Source: an uncultured Alistipes sp.
Lineage (GTDB): Bacteria; Bacteroidota; Bacteroidia; Bacteroidales; Rikenellaceae
Length of the DNA: 33,965 bases
Direction of reading: 5' to 3'
Assembly: GCA_949286165.1 (NCBI GenBank)
Contig: CASDZK010000017.1
Span: 1 to 33,965, forward strand
The translations under genes were made by a program, and so were the position numbers. Each line of letters begins with the position of its first letter. The first letter of the stretch is position 1. Below, one piece after another: positions 1 to 9,270 of the stretch. The notes beneath the pieces are model-generated. The model did not search any database. It saw nothing but the letters and a program-made list of their open reading frames with translations, and was not told the DNA's origin.

Positions 1-2
1 AC

Positions 3-986
3 GCTTTGGTCATCGGGGCCTGGTGGGACAGTGACTCCATCATGCGCTTCCGCCCTCCGGTTATGGCCGATGAGCAGGGGAACTACGTGATCGAGGAGAT
101 GGACTTCGTGGATACCGCACGGGTCATGATTCAGGGACGCACGGGAAAACGCCAGTGGGACAACGTGGGAGTCGTGGTGGACAGCACGGTCTATCCCCCG
201 CCCTTTCCCGATTTGAGGTTCAGAGACAATTACGAACTGCTCTCGGAGAACTATCTGCAACAGTTCCGCGACGACTATTTCAACAAGGGAGGGATAAAGG
301 TATACAGCCTCAAGGAGATTACCGTGACCGGACGGAAGCTATTCTCCGAAAAACGCGGGTTCGACAGCGAGATTTTCGGACAGGAAGAGTTTAAAAAGGA
401 CAATGTTCATTCATTATATCATACGATCAAGGAAATGCCTTTTGTTCAATGGAGACCGTTCGGGAGCAAAATCGACAATACGGAGACTTTCATTTATAAG
501 AGCAAAACTATCATAAGTTACATTATCGATGGCTTTATCGTTCCTATCAGTTTTCTCCGGAATGTGGACATCAGTTGTGTTCGAACTATCGAGTTTATTA
601 TGGACGTTAGTATGGCCAATTTTCCGGCGATTATGGATCCTCGTGAATTGAATGCCAAAGGTGCAGCTCTTTACGTACAGACTTATCCGGGAACGTTCAA
701 ACAGTTATTGAAAGTGTCCCCCGGATTAACTTTATTCCATATTATGGGTTATACCCGTCCGCAGGAATTTTACGAACCGGTGTACGACACACCGGAGAAG
801 AAGGCTGCCGAACGGCCCGACCTGCGCACTACCATTGCCTGGAGACCCAACGTGAAAGTGGACTCCACCGGAACGGCTAAAGTCATTTTCTATACCTCCG
901 ATTCGCCCCAAAATTACAATATTGTATTGGAAGGGATAACGGAGAACAAAATGCCTGTCCGATACGTCGCTAAAATGGCGGAATAG
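3..986 (+). CDS. C-terminal part of a large TonB-plug / macroglobulin-like surface protein (5' end outside window)
   Basis: The open frame runs in from the left edge, so the true start lies outside the window. About 327 residues are visible. The final stretch, with TPEKKAA, then ERPDLRTTIAWRP and a closing Ig-like strand region ending near VLEGIT, matches what I know of the C-termini of large Bacteroidota proteins that carry macroglobulin (MG2-like) repeats and a TonB-plug-like segment. The middle portion (SLKEITVTGRK, then a variable stretch, then YIIDGFIVP) resembles the plug-like segment. The likely location is the outer membrane or periplasm, with a role in export or surface assembly; this is inferred from the family and not shown by the sequence. 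Base composition changes abruptly inside the gene: about 57% G+C at 1-300, about 39% at 361-660 and over 60% at 781-840 (counted by hand). The gene that follows begins 33 bases downstream and may be cotranscribed. Confidence 0.6.
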   Translation, partial: ALVIGAWWDSDSIMRFRPPVMADEQGNYVIEEMDFVDTARVMIQGRTGKRQWDNVGVVVDSTVYPPPFPDLRFRDNYELLSENYLQQFRDDYFNKGGIKVYSLKEITVTGRKLFSEKRGFDSEIFGQEEFKKDNVHSLYHTIKEMPFVQWRPFGSKIDNTETFIYKSKTIISYIIDGFIVPISFLRNVDISCVRTIEFIMDVSMANFPAIMDPRELNAKGAALYVQTYPGTFKQLLKVSPGLTLFHIMGYTRPQEFYEPVYDTPEKKAAERPDLRTTIAWRPNVKVDSTGTAKVIFYTSDSPQNYNIVLEGITENKMPVRYVAKMAE

Positions 987-1019
987 TTGCATATTACTAA
1001 CTTTTAAAATTAATTTCTT

Positions 1020-1679
1020 ATGAAAAAGAATCTTGCATTTCTAATGGTTTGTCTGCTGACGGTGTCAGCTGGTCGGAGCCTCGCTACGGATATGACAGAA
1101 ACGAACAACACTCAGGAAACCGCTGCTCCCAGAAACACATGTCCTCATTCATTCGTCATTACTCCTACACCGGGAGGGGCAAGTATTACTATCACTGACC
1201 CTTGGCCTGATAAGGCCTGTTATCCGATCAGTTACACTTACGATGTATGGGCTTACGGCTTGATTATGAATTCCGGCAGCGGCTCTACCGGCATGCCGGG
1301 ATTCAATATTGAAACCACCTATGCCTCCAGTTATCGACTGGAAATACACGGGACATGCAGTAAAGGCGCCCATTTTTTCCAGATTTTTCAAGTGGGAGAA
1401 AATCCTTCAAAATGCGGACTGGAATTTACGGAAATGAGCCTGTCGAGCGCGGGAGGTTATGCAACATTGATTTTCACTCCTTCCAGTACAAAAATGAACC
1501 CTTGCGGTTATGCCATATACCAAAACGGCATAAAACAATCCGAAGGACAGATTAATCCGAACGGAGGAACGGTAAGAATACCCTTCGGAACGACCACCAG
1601 CGGGATAGAAGTAAGGATATACGGAGACAAGTGCATGTGCCCCAACCGGAGTGAACATTACTACTCCCAGACCTTTTAA
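1020..1679 (+). CDS. Secreted Cys-containing protein of unknown family
   Basis: This 219-residue protein begins with a lysine-rich start and a hydrophobic core (KNLAFLMVCLLTVSAG), consistent with a Sec signal peptide cleaved near residues 22-25. The mature part has seven cysteines, in the contexts TCPH, KACY, GTCS, KCG, PCG and KCMCP. It is rich in Gly, Thr and Ser with alternating beta-strand-like stretches, so it may be a disulfide-bonded beta-sandwich exported to the periplasm or cell surface. I do not recognise the family. It follows the truncated TonB-plug-like gene by 33 bases on the same strand, so the two may form one unit; a shared hairpin terminator lies about 65 bases downstream. 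The ATG at the start is the only one that gives a signal peptide. It could be a substrate or accessory of its neighbour, but nothing in the sequence proves that. Confidence 0.6.
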   Translation: MKKNLAFLMVCLLTVSAGRSLATDMTETNNTQETAAPRNTCPHSFVITPTPGGASITITDPWPDKACYPISYTYDVWAYGLIMNSGSGSTGMPGFNIETTYASSYRLEIHGTCSKGAHFFQIFQVGENPSKCGLEFTEMSLSSAGGYATLIFTPSSTKMNPCGYAIYQNGIKQSEGQINPNGGTVRIPFGTTTSGIEVRIYGDKCMCPNRSEHYYSQTF

Positions 1680-1743
1680 GAAATAACGGCCGGGGCATTC
1701 GACAGGAATAACGGACAGGGGATGAAACAGCCGGATAGTATTA

Positions 1744-1780
1744 TAGCGGGGCTTCGCCAAGTTACGAAGTCCCGCTATTT
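1744..1780. terminator. Bidirectional hairpin terminator between the secreted protein gene and lepA
   Basis: A 13-base stem (1744-1756 with 1765-1777, one G-T pair) closes an 8-base loop. It is followed by TTT on the plus strand and by TATAATACT on the minus strand. It sits between two converging genes and could serve both. Confidence 0.6.
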
Positions 1781-1853
1781 CATGAACCGTCTTATTCTAC
1801 CGGTTACAAATACGGATAATTTTCCGATTGTACAATGACTTTTCCGCTTTCTC

Positions 1854-3641
1854 TTAATCCATTTTCAATACGGCGAGGAAAGCTTCCTGCGGGACTTCCA
1901 CGTTCCCTACCTGGCGCATCCGTTTTTTCCCTTTCTTTTGCTTTTCCAACAGTTTCCGTTTTCGAGAAATATCGCCACCGTAACATTTGGCCGTCACATC
2001 CTTACGTACCGCCTTGACGGTTTCTCGGGCAATAATTTTGGAACCAATGGCTGCCTGAATAGCGATATCGAACTGTTGGCGGGGAATCAACTCTTTCAGC
2101 TTTTCGCACATCTTGCGTCCGAAATCGTAAGCATGATCGCGATGAATCAACGACGAAAGAGCGTCCACGCCATCGCCATTGAGCAAAATATCGAGCTTGG
2201 CCAATACGGACCGCTGGTAACCTGTCTGATGATAATCGAACGAAGCGTATCCGCGGGAAATGCTCTTGAGCTTATCGTAGAAATCGAACACGATTTCGGC
2301 CAACGGCATATCAAAAGTAATCTCCACACGGTCCGTAGTTATGAACGACTGGTTTTTAAGCGTGCCGCGCTTGTCGATACAAAGCTTGATGACGGCCCCG
2401 AGATACTCGCTTTTGGTAATGATCTGAGCCTGTATGTACGGCTCTTCGATATAATCGATCAACGTGGGCTCCGGCAACCCGGAAGGATTGTGTACGTCGA
2501 ATACCTCTCCTTTGGTGGTGTGAACCTTATAAGACACGTTGGGGACCGTCGTAATGACATCCATATTGAATTCGCGGTACAGTCGTTCCTGAATGATCTC
2601 CATGTGCAACAGCCCTAAAAATCCGCAACGGAAACCGAAACCGAGCGCCAGCGAAGATTCCGGATCGAACGTCAGGGAAGCGTCATTCAGCCGCAGTTTT
2701 TCCAAAGACGTCCGCAAATCCTCATACTCGTCGGAATCGACCGGATAAACCCCGGCAAACACCATCGGCTTCACATCCTCGAAACCGGCAATAGCTTCCG
2801 AAGCAGGGCGATCCACATGAGTAATGGTATCGCCTACCTTCACGTCGAGCGAATTCTTAATGCCGGAAATGATGTAACCCACATCGCCGGCCCGCACCTC
2901 ATCCCGCGGCTGCATCCGGAGTTTCAGCACTCCTACCTCGTCGGCCTCGTACTGGCTACCCGCATTGAAGAACTTGACCCGGTCGCCTTTGCGGATCACA
3001 CCGTTCATGACCCGGAAATAGGCGATGATGCCTCGGAAAGGATTAAATACGGAATCGAAAATCAATGCCTGCAAAGGCGCTTCTTCATCGCCCTGCGGAG
3101 CGGGAATGCGGTCCACGATAGCATCGAGCACGGCCCCGACCCCTTCTCCCGTCTTGCCGGAAGCGGCCAATATCTCTTCCGGCCGACACCCCAACAAATC
3201 AACAATCTGGTCTTTTACCTCGTCGATCATGGCAGAAGCCATATCGATCTTGTTCATGACGGGGACAATCTCCAGATCGTGATCCAAAGCCAAATAAAGA
3301 TTGGAAATGGTCTGGGCCTGAATGCCCTGCGTGGCGTCCACTACCAGCAACGCTCCTTCACAGGAAGCAATGGCCCGGGACACTTCGTAGGAGAAATCGA
3401 CATGCCCCGGCGTATCGATGAGGTTAAGCACATATTTCTCCCCGTTCCGTTCATACTCCATCTGGATCGCGTGGCTTTTGATAGTAATTCCTTTTTCGCG
3501 TTCAAGGTCCATGTCGTCAAGTACCTGCGCCTGCAATTCGCGGGCGGTAACGGTATCGGTCATTTCGAGCAAACGATCGGCCAACGTGCTTTTGCCATGA
3601 TCGATATGGGCTATAATACAAAAATTTCGGATATTTTTCAT
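1854..3641 (-). CDS. lepA: Elongation factor 4 (LepA), ribosome back-translocating GTPase
   Basis: LepA is a translational GTPase that acts on the ribosome and promotes back-translocation or initiation quality. The predicted protein has 595 residues, the usual family length. The N-terminal G domain starts directly at [19 protein letters not shown] (P-loop HIDHGKST). The DTPGHVDFS switch-II motif and the NKID base-recognition motif follow, then domain II, EF-G-like domains III and V, and the LepA-specific C-terminal domain with [17 protein letters not shown]. The frame is open upstream to 3758, but that extension has no homology that I recognise and would overlap the promoter at 3756-3787. The start at 3641 is therefore preferred; an ATG three codons upstream (3650) is a less likely alternative. 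It is a single-gene unit facing the hairpin at 1744-1780. Nothing about it is unusual. Confidence 0.97.
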   Translation of the reverse strand: MKNIRNFCIIAHIDHGKSTLADRLLEMTDTVTARELQAQVLDDMDLEREKGITIKSHAIQMEYERNGEKYVLNLIDTPGHVDFSYEVSRAIASCEGALLVVDATQGIQAQTISNLYLALDHDLEIVPVMNKIDMASAMIDEVKDQIVDLLGCRPEEILAASGKTGEGVGAVLDAIVDRIPAPQGDEEAPLQALIFDSVFNPFRGIIAYFRVMNGVIRKGDRVKFFNAGSQYEADEVGVLKLRMQPRDEVRAGDVGYIISGIKNSLDVKVGDTITHVDRPASEAIAGFEDVKPMVFAGVYPVDSDEYEDLRTSLEKLRLNDASLTFDPESSLALGFGFRCGFLGLLHMEIIQERLYREFNMDVITTVPNVSYKVHTTKGEVFDVHNPSGLPEPTLIDYIEEPYIQAQIITKSEYLGAVIKLCIDKRGTLKNQSFITTDRVEITFDMPLAEIVFDFYDKLKSISRGYASFDYHQTGYQRSVLAKLDILLNGDGVDALSSLIHRDHAYDFGRKMCEKLKELIPRQQFDIAIQAAIGSKIIARETVKAVRKDVTAKCYGGDISRKRKLLEKQKKGKKRMRQVGNVEVPQEAFLAVLKMD

Positions 3642-3755
3642 GCAGGTCATTCTGTTGCGTTTTCCGGAACCGCCGTCTTCAGAAAGATGTTGCGACAGAA
3701 AATCGCTGGACAGTCCGAAAACGGACCGGAAAAATCCCCGGTTCCTCAATCGGTG

Positions 3756-3787
3756 CAAAGATAGTGAAAACGGGCGCAGAGGCCAAA
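3756..3787 (-). promoter_or_regulatory. lepA promoter (Bacteroidota -33/-7 type)
   Basis: On the minus strand TTTG (3787-3784) is followed after 20 bases by TATCTTTG (3763-3756), matching the Bacteroidota TTTG / TAnnTTTG consensus. Transcription would start near 3750, giving a leader of roughly 108 bases before the LepA start at 3641. Confidence 0.65.
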
Positions 3788-4231
3788 TTTATTTCAGTTA
3801 TACCGAATGACATCCTACTTTTTCAAAAACAGAAAAACAGTACCAGAACGCAATCGTCCGCAGAAAAGCGAAAATTGCCGCAGGCTGTCCGATTTTTATT
3901 CCCGCCACCGATCATGCGTTGCTGCGACAATTCCGAAAACCAACTTCAAGACACTTTCCGACCCCGTTTTCTCCAAAAGATAAAACACAGTCCGCATCAT
4001 CTGCAAACTCCGGAAAAAGAAACTATCTTAAATACAACTCGCAAACAATTTCAAAATAAAATTCGAACAGCTTCCGAAATAAAAATAAAAAACGTATTTT
4101 TGCGATTGCTTGATTTCAGCCGAAAGAGAACGCCTCCGTTCCGACTTCCGAAAGCAGGCCGCCGCTTACAAATTCCCGACAGAAAAGCGACGTAACGAAA
4201 AACCAAATTTCAAATAACTGGAGACGAAAAA
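3788..4231. other. Intergenic region with no supported gene
   Basis: This stretch separates lepA from the cytochrome-SUMF gene. It becomes A-rich towards its right end and contains one promoter-like box at 4095-4102. A plus-strand frame of 143 codons covers most of it, but its product is basic and low in complexity, shows no domain, and starts inside the lepA promoter, so I do not call it a gene. Confidence 0.6.
4095..4102 (+). promoter_or_regulatory. Possible -7 box for the cytochrome-SUMF unit
   Basis: TATTTTTG fits TAnnTTTG. No good TTTG is seen 19-21 bases upstream, so this is a weak call. It would give a leader of about 120 bases. Confidence 0.35.
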
Positions 4232-5761
4232 ATGAAAAAGAACAGACGGACTTTGTGGCTTTTATTTATCGGCGGCGTAATCATAGGCGGAGCCTGCATA
4301 TTGGGCGTAAACGCTGTGATGCACAAAACCTCGTCCAACGAAGCCTGCATGTCCTGCCATGTACATCCGCATGCGGAAACCTCGTGGAAACAATCGGTCC
4401 ACTACAACAGCAAAAGCGGCGTATCGGCCAATTGCGTGGACTGCCATCTGCCCAATCCCGGCGGATTCGACTATTTCAAGGAAAAAGCCAAATTGGGCGT
4501 TAAAGACCTGTGGGCCTACATGACCAAAGACAGCGCCGATTTCAACTGGGCGCAGATGTCGCAACTGGAACATGCGGAAAAGACGGTATTCAACGAATCG
4601 TGCCTGCGTTGTCACACCAACCTCTTTCCCTCCCGCCTGAGCGACGACGGCATTACCTCGCACCTCTATTACGAAGAAAACGCGGAAAAACTGAACCTGC
4701 AATGCATCAGCTGCCATCTCGACGCAGGGCATTACGATCCCAATTACTCGCATAAAAAAATGGATAACAATACTTCATTAATTGCCATAAGCGATACCGT
4801 GCGCTATGACTCGGCAGCCAGAGTAACCTCTTTCGAATCGTTCACGGAAACGGTTCCGGGCACTCCCCTGTCATTCCGCATGATCGCCATAGAAGGCGGA
4901 ACGTTCCGCATGGGTAGCGAAGACAACGAAAAACTGCGGAATGAAGACGAAGGCCCTGTACGGGAAGTGACGCTCTCGCCTTTCTTCATGGCGGAAGTAG
5001 AAGTAACGTGGGACCAATATTTCACATTTTACAAAGAGACCGCTTCGGAAGCGCGCACTATGCCCGAAGTCATTTACGCACACAACAGCAATCCCGACAT
5101 CGATGTCGTGAGCGGTCCTACCCCGCCCTTCGGTATTCCCGACCAGGGTTGGGGAGGCGGCGACCGGCCGGCCATTACCATGACGCATTACGGCGCCACC
5201 ACATTCTGCCAGTGGCTGTCGATGAAAACAGGGAAAAAATACCGTCTGCCGACCGAAGCGGAATGGGAATACGCCGCCCGCGGAGGTACGCAAACCCCCT
5301 ATTTCTTTCCCGGAAAAGCGACGGATTATTCGGACCGAGGATTTCTGCGCAAATTCTTCGACGCCGACACGACCACCATCAACAGTTATGCCGTATATAT
5401 CAAAAACAGCGGCATGAAAACACAGGAACCTTCCTTTGTCTTGCCGAACCCGTTCGGTCTGAAAAATATGGCAGGAAATGTCATGGAATACTGTCAGGAC
5501 TGGTATGCGGAAGACGCTTACAGTCGCACGGATAAAACCGTAACCGATCCCACGGGACCGGAAGAAGGTACGGAGCATGTTGTGCGGGGAGGAGATTTCA
5601 GTAGCGACGCAGCCGATCTGCGAAGTGCGGCGCGCGGCAAGACTGATCACGACGCCTGGTTGAAGACCGACCCGCAGCAACCCAAAAGCATCTGGTGGTA
5701 TTCTGACATCAAAAGCATTGGTTTCCGCGTAGTCTGCGAATACGAACCGAGCGATAAATAA
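4232..5761 (+). CDS. Fusion of a four-heme NapC/NrfH-type cytochrome c with a SUMF (formylglycine-enzyme-like) domain
   Basis: The 509-residue protein has three parts. Residues 8-30 form an uncleaved hydrophobic anchor. Residues 39-175 carry four CxxCH heme sites (CMSCH 39-43, CVDCH 68-72, CLRCH 124-128, CISCH 158-162), the pattern of NapC/NrfH quinol dehydrogenases that pass electrons from menaquinol to periplasmic reductases. Residues 215-505 form a SUMF/FGE-sulfatase domain, with EGGTFRMGSE, YRLPTEAEWEYAARGG, FGLKNMAGNVMEYCQDW and VVRGGDFSS. In true formylglycine-generating enzymes two active-site cysteines follow the RGGS motif. Here that position reads RGGDFSSDAADLRSAARG with no cysteine, so sulfatase activation is unlikely and a structural or binding role is more plausible. 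The protein would sit on the periplasmic face of the inner membrane. A lipoprotein gene follows after 14 bases and is probably cotranscribed. The electron acceptor cannot be read from the sequence. Confidence 0.85.
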   Translation: MKKNRRTLWLLFIGGVIIGGACILGVNAVMHKTSSNEACMSCHVHPHAETSWKQSVHYNSKSGVSANCVDCHLPNPGGFDYFKEKAKLGVKDLWAYMTKDSADFNWAQMSQLEHAEKTVFNESCLRCHTNLFPSRLSDDGITSHLYYEENAEKLNLQCISCHLDAGHYDPNYSHKKMDNNTSLIAISDTVRYDSAARVTSFESFTETVPGTPLSFRMIAIEGGTFRMGSEDNEKLRNEDEGPVREVTLSPFFMAEVEVTWDQYFTFYKETASEARTMPEVIYAHNSNPDIDVVSGPTPPFGIPDQGWGGGDRPAITMTHYGATTFCQWLSMKTGKKYRLPTEAEWEYAARGGTQTPYFFPGKATDYSDRGFLRKFFDADTTTINSYAVYIKNSGMKTQEPSFVLPNPFGLKNMAGNVMEYCQDWYAEDAYSRTDKTVTDPTGPEEGTEHVVRGGDFSSDAADLRSAARGKTDHDAWLKTDPQQPKSIWWYSDIKSIGFRVVCEYEPSDK

Positions 5762-5775
5762 AGAAAAAACGAGAT

Positions 5776-7422
5776 ATGAATAACCGATGGATAAGTTATG
5801 CGGCAGCGGCCTTGATATTATGCAGTTGCGGCAAACGAATGGATTTTGAATCGCTACTGACCGAAGCCGCCGACAGAAACCGTTTCGGCACGTTCCCGGA
5901 ATATCTGTACCAGACACGGCAGGCGGCAAGCGGGAATATCCCGGACTCCCTGCAAAACGGCAGTTACATACGCACGGAAACCGGGAATACGGGAAAACAG
6001 GAATGGGTCATTCTGGAAGATACCGGAAAAGGAGTGCTGACGCATCTGCAGACCGTCTGTTTTTACCGGACTCCGGCCGATACCGTAGGACCGGAAATAG
6101 CGATTTATTTAGACGGGAAGCAGGAACCGGAAATACGCACCAACTTTTACCGATTGGTCAAAGGATACGATTTCGTAAAAGCCCCCTTCGCCCAGGCCGT
6201 AGGATACATCGGTAATTTTTACCTGCCCATTCCCTACGCCAAAGGGTGCAAGGTAACGTTGGACCGGGAACCGACTTATTACCGCATAGGTTACCGGTCA
6301 TACGATATCGAAGACAAACCGATACGCATGCGCTCGTTCTCGCTTCGGGCATTCAACCGGCAACAACCGTTGCTCAACCGAATAGCTGAAGAATTGCGCA
6401 ATCGCCAGTCGCAAACGCCGCAAACGCCGAAAGAAACGGTCCTTTTGCCGGAAGACGGTCTCGAACAGCAACGGATCAACCTCTCTCCCAACACTAAAGC
6501 AACGTTGGAAATGCCGCAGGGTAACCGGGCGATATGCAACCTGCGGTTAAAAGTCAAAGCGCAGGACTGGCAGCAGGCGTTACGGTCCGTCATTCTCATC
6601 GGAACTTTCGATCAATTGGAAAACATCTGGTGTCCCCTCGGCGACTTTTTCGGCATTGCGACCGGTATGCGTCCCTACGACATGTGGGCACGAAGCGTGG
6701 AAAACGACAGCACATTGGTCTGCCGTTTCGTCATGCCTTATCGAGAATACGCATCGATCGGTTTTCAAAACCTTTCCAAAGAAAAAATACAGATCGACAC
6801 GGAAATAGAAACGGTTCCCCGACCGTGGATAGAGGAAACTTCGCTCTACTTCTTCGCCCGGTGGGTCAATAGCGGATTAACGGCCACCCGACCGAACCGA
6901 AGCACTGAATTGTTCCGAATGAAAGGCAAAGGTTACTACGTGGGACACAATCTGACTTCCTTAATGTCTGAAAAGCAATGGCAAGGATATGGTACGGAAA
7001 AAATATACATCGATAACGACGTCCAGAAACGAACGCCCACTTTTTGTGCAAACGGCTTAGGAGACTTTTACCATGGAACGGCCGGACTGACCCCCACAGC
7101 GAAAGATGCGGGGAGTTCACTCTTCCTCAGCCTGTTATTGCCGGATATAAGGAACGGCCAACAAGACAGCCTTCCTTCCATAGGCTATGCCACTTGGTTA
7201 CAAAACCGCTTTACGGATGCGATACTCTTCGAAAACCAGATTCAGGTGGAAATGCAGCAAACATGCGACACTGCAACGACAAACAAATGGCTGAAAAACG
7301 AAGCGGTCGTCTTTTTCTATGCCGACAGTCAAAGCGCTTATAACCAATATAAAAATACGACAGAGGCTTCTCGTCCCATTATGACGGTCGAAGAATTGCA
7401 ACAAGCCAATGCGGAAAAATAA
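5776..7422 (+). CDS. DUF2961 / GH172-like lipoprotein
   Basis: The 548-residue product starts with a signal peptide and lipobox-like LILCSC, with lipidation at Cys16 or Cys18, so it is probably an outer-membrane or periplasmic lipoprotein. Residues 76-175 match the DUF2961 pattern: EWVILEDTGKGVLTHLQ, IAIYLDGKQEPEI, YLPIPYAKGCKVT and YYRIGYR. A second half (about 380-440) includes GKGYYVGHNL and EKIYIDND. DUF2961 is now glycoside hydrolase family 172, whose members cleave fructofuranosyl or arabinofuranosyl bonds. Where I expect the family GTGxEDY motif this protein has ANGLGDFY (425-432), and the acidic residue of GEGDEKI appears as Tyr in GYGTEKI. The catalytic acids may therefore be missing; this comparison is from memory and needs an alignment. 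It lies 14 bases after the cytochrome-SUMF gene and ends before a strong terminator. Confidence 0.75.
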   Translation: MNNRWISYAAAALILCSCGKRMDFESLLTEAADRNRFGTFPEYLYQTRQAASGNIPDSLQNGSYIRTETGNTGKQEWVILEDTGKGVLTHLQTVCFYRTPADTVGPEIAIYLDGKQEPEIRTNFYRLVKGYDFVKAPFAQAVGYIGNFYLPIPYAKGCKVTLDREPTYYRIGYRSYDIEDKPIRMRSFSLRAFNRQQPLLNRIAEELRNRQSQTPQTPKETVLLPEDGLEQQRINLSPNTKATLEMPQGNRAICNLRLKVKAQDWQQALRSVILIGTFDQLENIWCPLGDFFGIATGMRPYDMWARSVENDSTLVCRFVMPYREYASIGFQNLSKEKIQIDTEIETVPRPWIEETSLYFFARWVNSGLTATRPNRSTELFRMKGKGYYVGHNLTSLMSEKQWQGYGTEKIYIDNDVQKRTPTFCANGLGDFYHGTAGLTPTAKDAGSSLFLSLLLPDIRNGQQDSLPSIGYATWLQNRFTDAILFENQIQVEMQQTCDTATTNKWLKNEAVVFFYADSQSAYNQYKNTTEASRPIMTVEELQQANAEK

Positions 7423-7452
7423 ACACCCCCTCTCTTAAAGTCAGTCTTCTCT

Positions 7453-7488
7453 CCCCGGCTGTGTACACCATGCAGCCGGGGTTATTTT
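7453..7488 (+). terminator. Rho-independent terminator after the GH172-like gene
   Basis: A perfect 9-bp GC-rich stem (7453-7461 with 7473-7481) with an 11-base loop is followed by TTATTTT. It lies 30 bases past the stop codon. The rest of the gap up to 7658 shows nothing I can support. Confidence 0.85.
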
Positions 7489-7658
7489 ACCATAACCGAA
7501 AGCAACATTTACTCTCTCAATTACAATCCGACGTACATTCATATCGACACGAATACTGGCCCCACATTTTTCATCAAGAGCCAGATAAATATACGCACGG
7601 AAACAACTCTATTATTTCAATAGAAATTTATTGAGCTCCAAGTTCAGCGCTATCCCGA

Positions 7659-9161
7659 TTATTCAGGAAAGCCCTCCCGATCGGTCACTTGCTGGCGTTT
7701 CACTTCAGCTTCTATTTTCGCCAGATCGATTCCGGCCAGATGCGCCATATCGGTTCCGCAACGGCTGTCGGCCTGATAAAAACGGGCGATAGCCCGAATC
7801 TTAATCGGTTCCGGAACGCCCTCCATCGCCGCGACAGCGTTGGACGCAATGCGTTTTTTCTCGTCTTCAGGCACTAAACGATAGAGAGCCCCAGGCTGGG
7901 AATAATAATCGTAATCGGTACGATGATTATAGTAATCTGCCGCCCCTTCGACAGCCAAGGGCGGGTCTAACACAGACCGGTCATTCACGGGACCGTCGAA
8001 ACTGTTCGGTTCGTAATTGACGGTTCCTCCGCCGTTGTCATTAACCCGCATAGCGCCGTCCCTGTGATAATTATGAACCGAACAGCGGGAGGCATTGACC
8101 GGAATGGACTCGAAATTTATACCCAAGCGGTAACGTTGGGCATCGCCGTATGCGAACAGACGTCCCTGCAACATTTTATCCGGAGAAAACCCGATTCCGG
8201 GAACCACGTTTGCCGGATTGAACGCGGCCTGTTCCACATCGGCGAAATAATTTTCGGGATTCCGGTTCAATTCCATTACCCCAACCTCAATCAACGGATA
8301 ATCCTTATGGCTCCAAACCTTCGTCAGGTCGAACGGATTATGCTTATACGCCGCCGCCTCTTTTTCGGGCATCAGCTGCACGTAAAGCGTCCATTTCGGG
8401 AAATCGCCCTTCTCGATATGTTCGTACAGATCCCGCTGCGAATGTTCCCGGTCCTTGGCCACGACATGTTCCGCCTCTTCGTTCGTAAAATTGGCGATAC
8501 CCTGTTGTGTCCGAAAATGGAATTTGACCCAATGACGTTCGCCGGCAGCATTGACAAAACTGTAAGTATGGCTGCCAAAACCGTGCATTTGCCGCATATT
8601 GCGAGGAATTCCCCGGTCGCTCATCAAAATCATGACCTGATGCAGCGATTCCGGCGAAAGACTCCAGAAATCCCACATGGCCGTATTGCTCCGCATATTC
8701 GTTCGGGGATCTCTTTTCTGCGTATGGATAAAGTCCGGAAACTTGACGGCATCGCGGATGAAAAACACGGGCGTATTGTTACCTACCAAATCCCAATTTC
8801 CCTGGCGGGTGTAAAATTTAACGGCAAAACCGCGCACGTCACGCTCGGTATCCGCCGCGCCGCGTTCCCCGGCCACCGTGGAAAACCGGGCGAAAAGATC
8901 GGTTTTCTTTCCCACTGCGGAAAACAGGTCCGCCTTGGTATAGGCCGTAATGTCGCGGGTAACGGTAAAAGTACCGAAAGCCCCTACCCCTTTCGCATGT
9001 ACGATGCGTTCGGGAATGCGTTCCCGGTTGAAATGGGCGAGCTTTTCCAGCAGCCATACGTTTTGCAGCAAAGCGGGACCACGGCTTCCAGCCGTTTGAA
9101 TGTTCTGATTATCGCCCACAGGCGCTCCTGCCTGTGTGGTAAGCGTCGTTTTCTTTTCCAT
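7659..9161 (-). CDS. katA: Heme catalase (small-subunit monofunctional type)
   Basis: This enzyme breaks hydrogen peroxide into water and oxygen in the cytoplasm. The 500-residue length fits the small-subunit clade. Visible features are the distal-heme histidine in [13 protein letters not shown] (His55), the asparagine of [14 protein letters not shown] (about 126-138), the [12 protein letters not shown] segment, and the proximal heme-ligand tyrosine in [14 protein letters not shown] (Tyr338). No signal peptide is present. It is transcribed in the same direction as the gad genes upstream, 109 bases after glsA, but a hairpin terminator separates them, so it probably has its own promoter. I found no TAnnTTTG box close to its start, which would fit control by another factor such as OxyR, but no operator is visible. 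The start is set by the conserved N-terminal reading. Confidence 0.96.
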   Translation of the reverse strand: MEKKTTLTTQAGAPVGDNQNIQTAGSRGPALLQNVWLLEKLAHFNRERIPERIVHAKGVGAFGTFTVTRDITAYTKADLFSAVGKKTDLFARFSTVAGERGAADTERDVRGFAVKFYTRQGNWDLVGNNTPVFFIRDAVKFPDFIHTQKRDPRTNMRSNTAMWDFWSLSPESLHQVMILMSDRGIPRNMRQMHGFGSHTYSFVNAAGERHWVKFHFRTQQGIANFTNEEAEHVVAKDREHSQRDLYEHIEKGDFPKWTLYVQLMPEKEAAAYKHNPFDLTKVWSHKDYPLIEVGVMELNRNPENYFADVEQAAFNPANVVPGIGFSPDKMLQGRLFAYGDAQRYRLGINFESIPVNASRCSVHNYHRDGAMRVNDNGGGTVNYEPNSFDGPVNDRSVLDPPLAVEGAADYYNHRTDYDYYSQPGALYRLVPEDEKKRIASNAVAAMEGVPEPIKIRAIARFYQADSRCGTDMAHLAGIDLAKIEAEVKRQQVTDREGFPE

Positions 9162-9213
9162 AATGCAATGTGTTTTTATTTCGGATAAACGATCTCGTTA
9201 CCGTCATTTCGGG

Positions 9214-9253
9214 TAAAACATTCCGCCGACCGTTTTACCGGCAGGCGGAATGT
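9214..9253 (-). terminator. Terminator of the channel-gadC-glsA unit
   Basis: A perfect 10-bp stem (9218-9227 with 9244-9253) with a partly self-pairing 16-base loop is followed on the minus strand by TTT and then ACCCG. It lies 17 bases after the glsA stop and before katA. Confidence 0.75.
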
Positions 9254-9270
9254 CGAAATCGAAATCCGAA

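Noticed and set aside
3642..3758. N-terminal extension of LepA
   Set aside because: The extension overlaps the consensus promoter, and the family N-terminus starts at the inner Met.
3764..4195. A 143-codon plus-strand frame between lepA and the cytochrome-SUMF gene
   Set aside because: Its product is basic and of low complexity with no domain, and it starts inside the lepA promoter; composition is like non-coding DNA.
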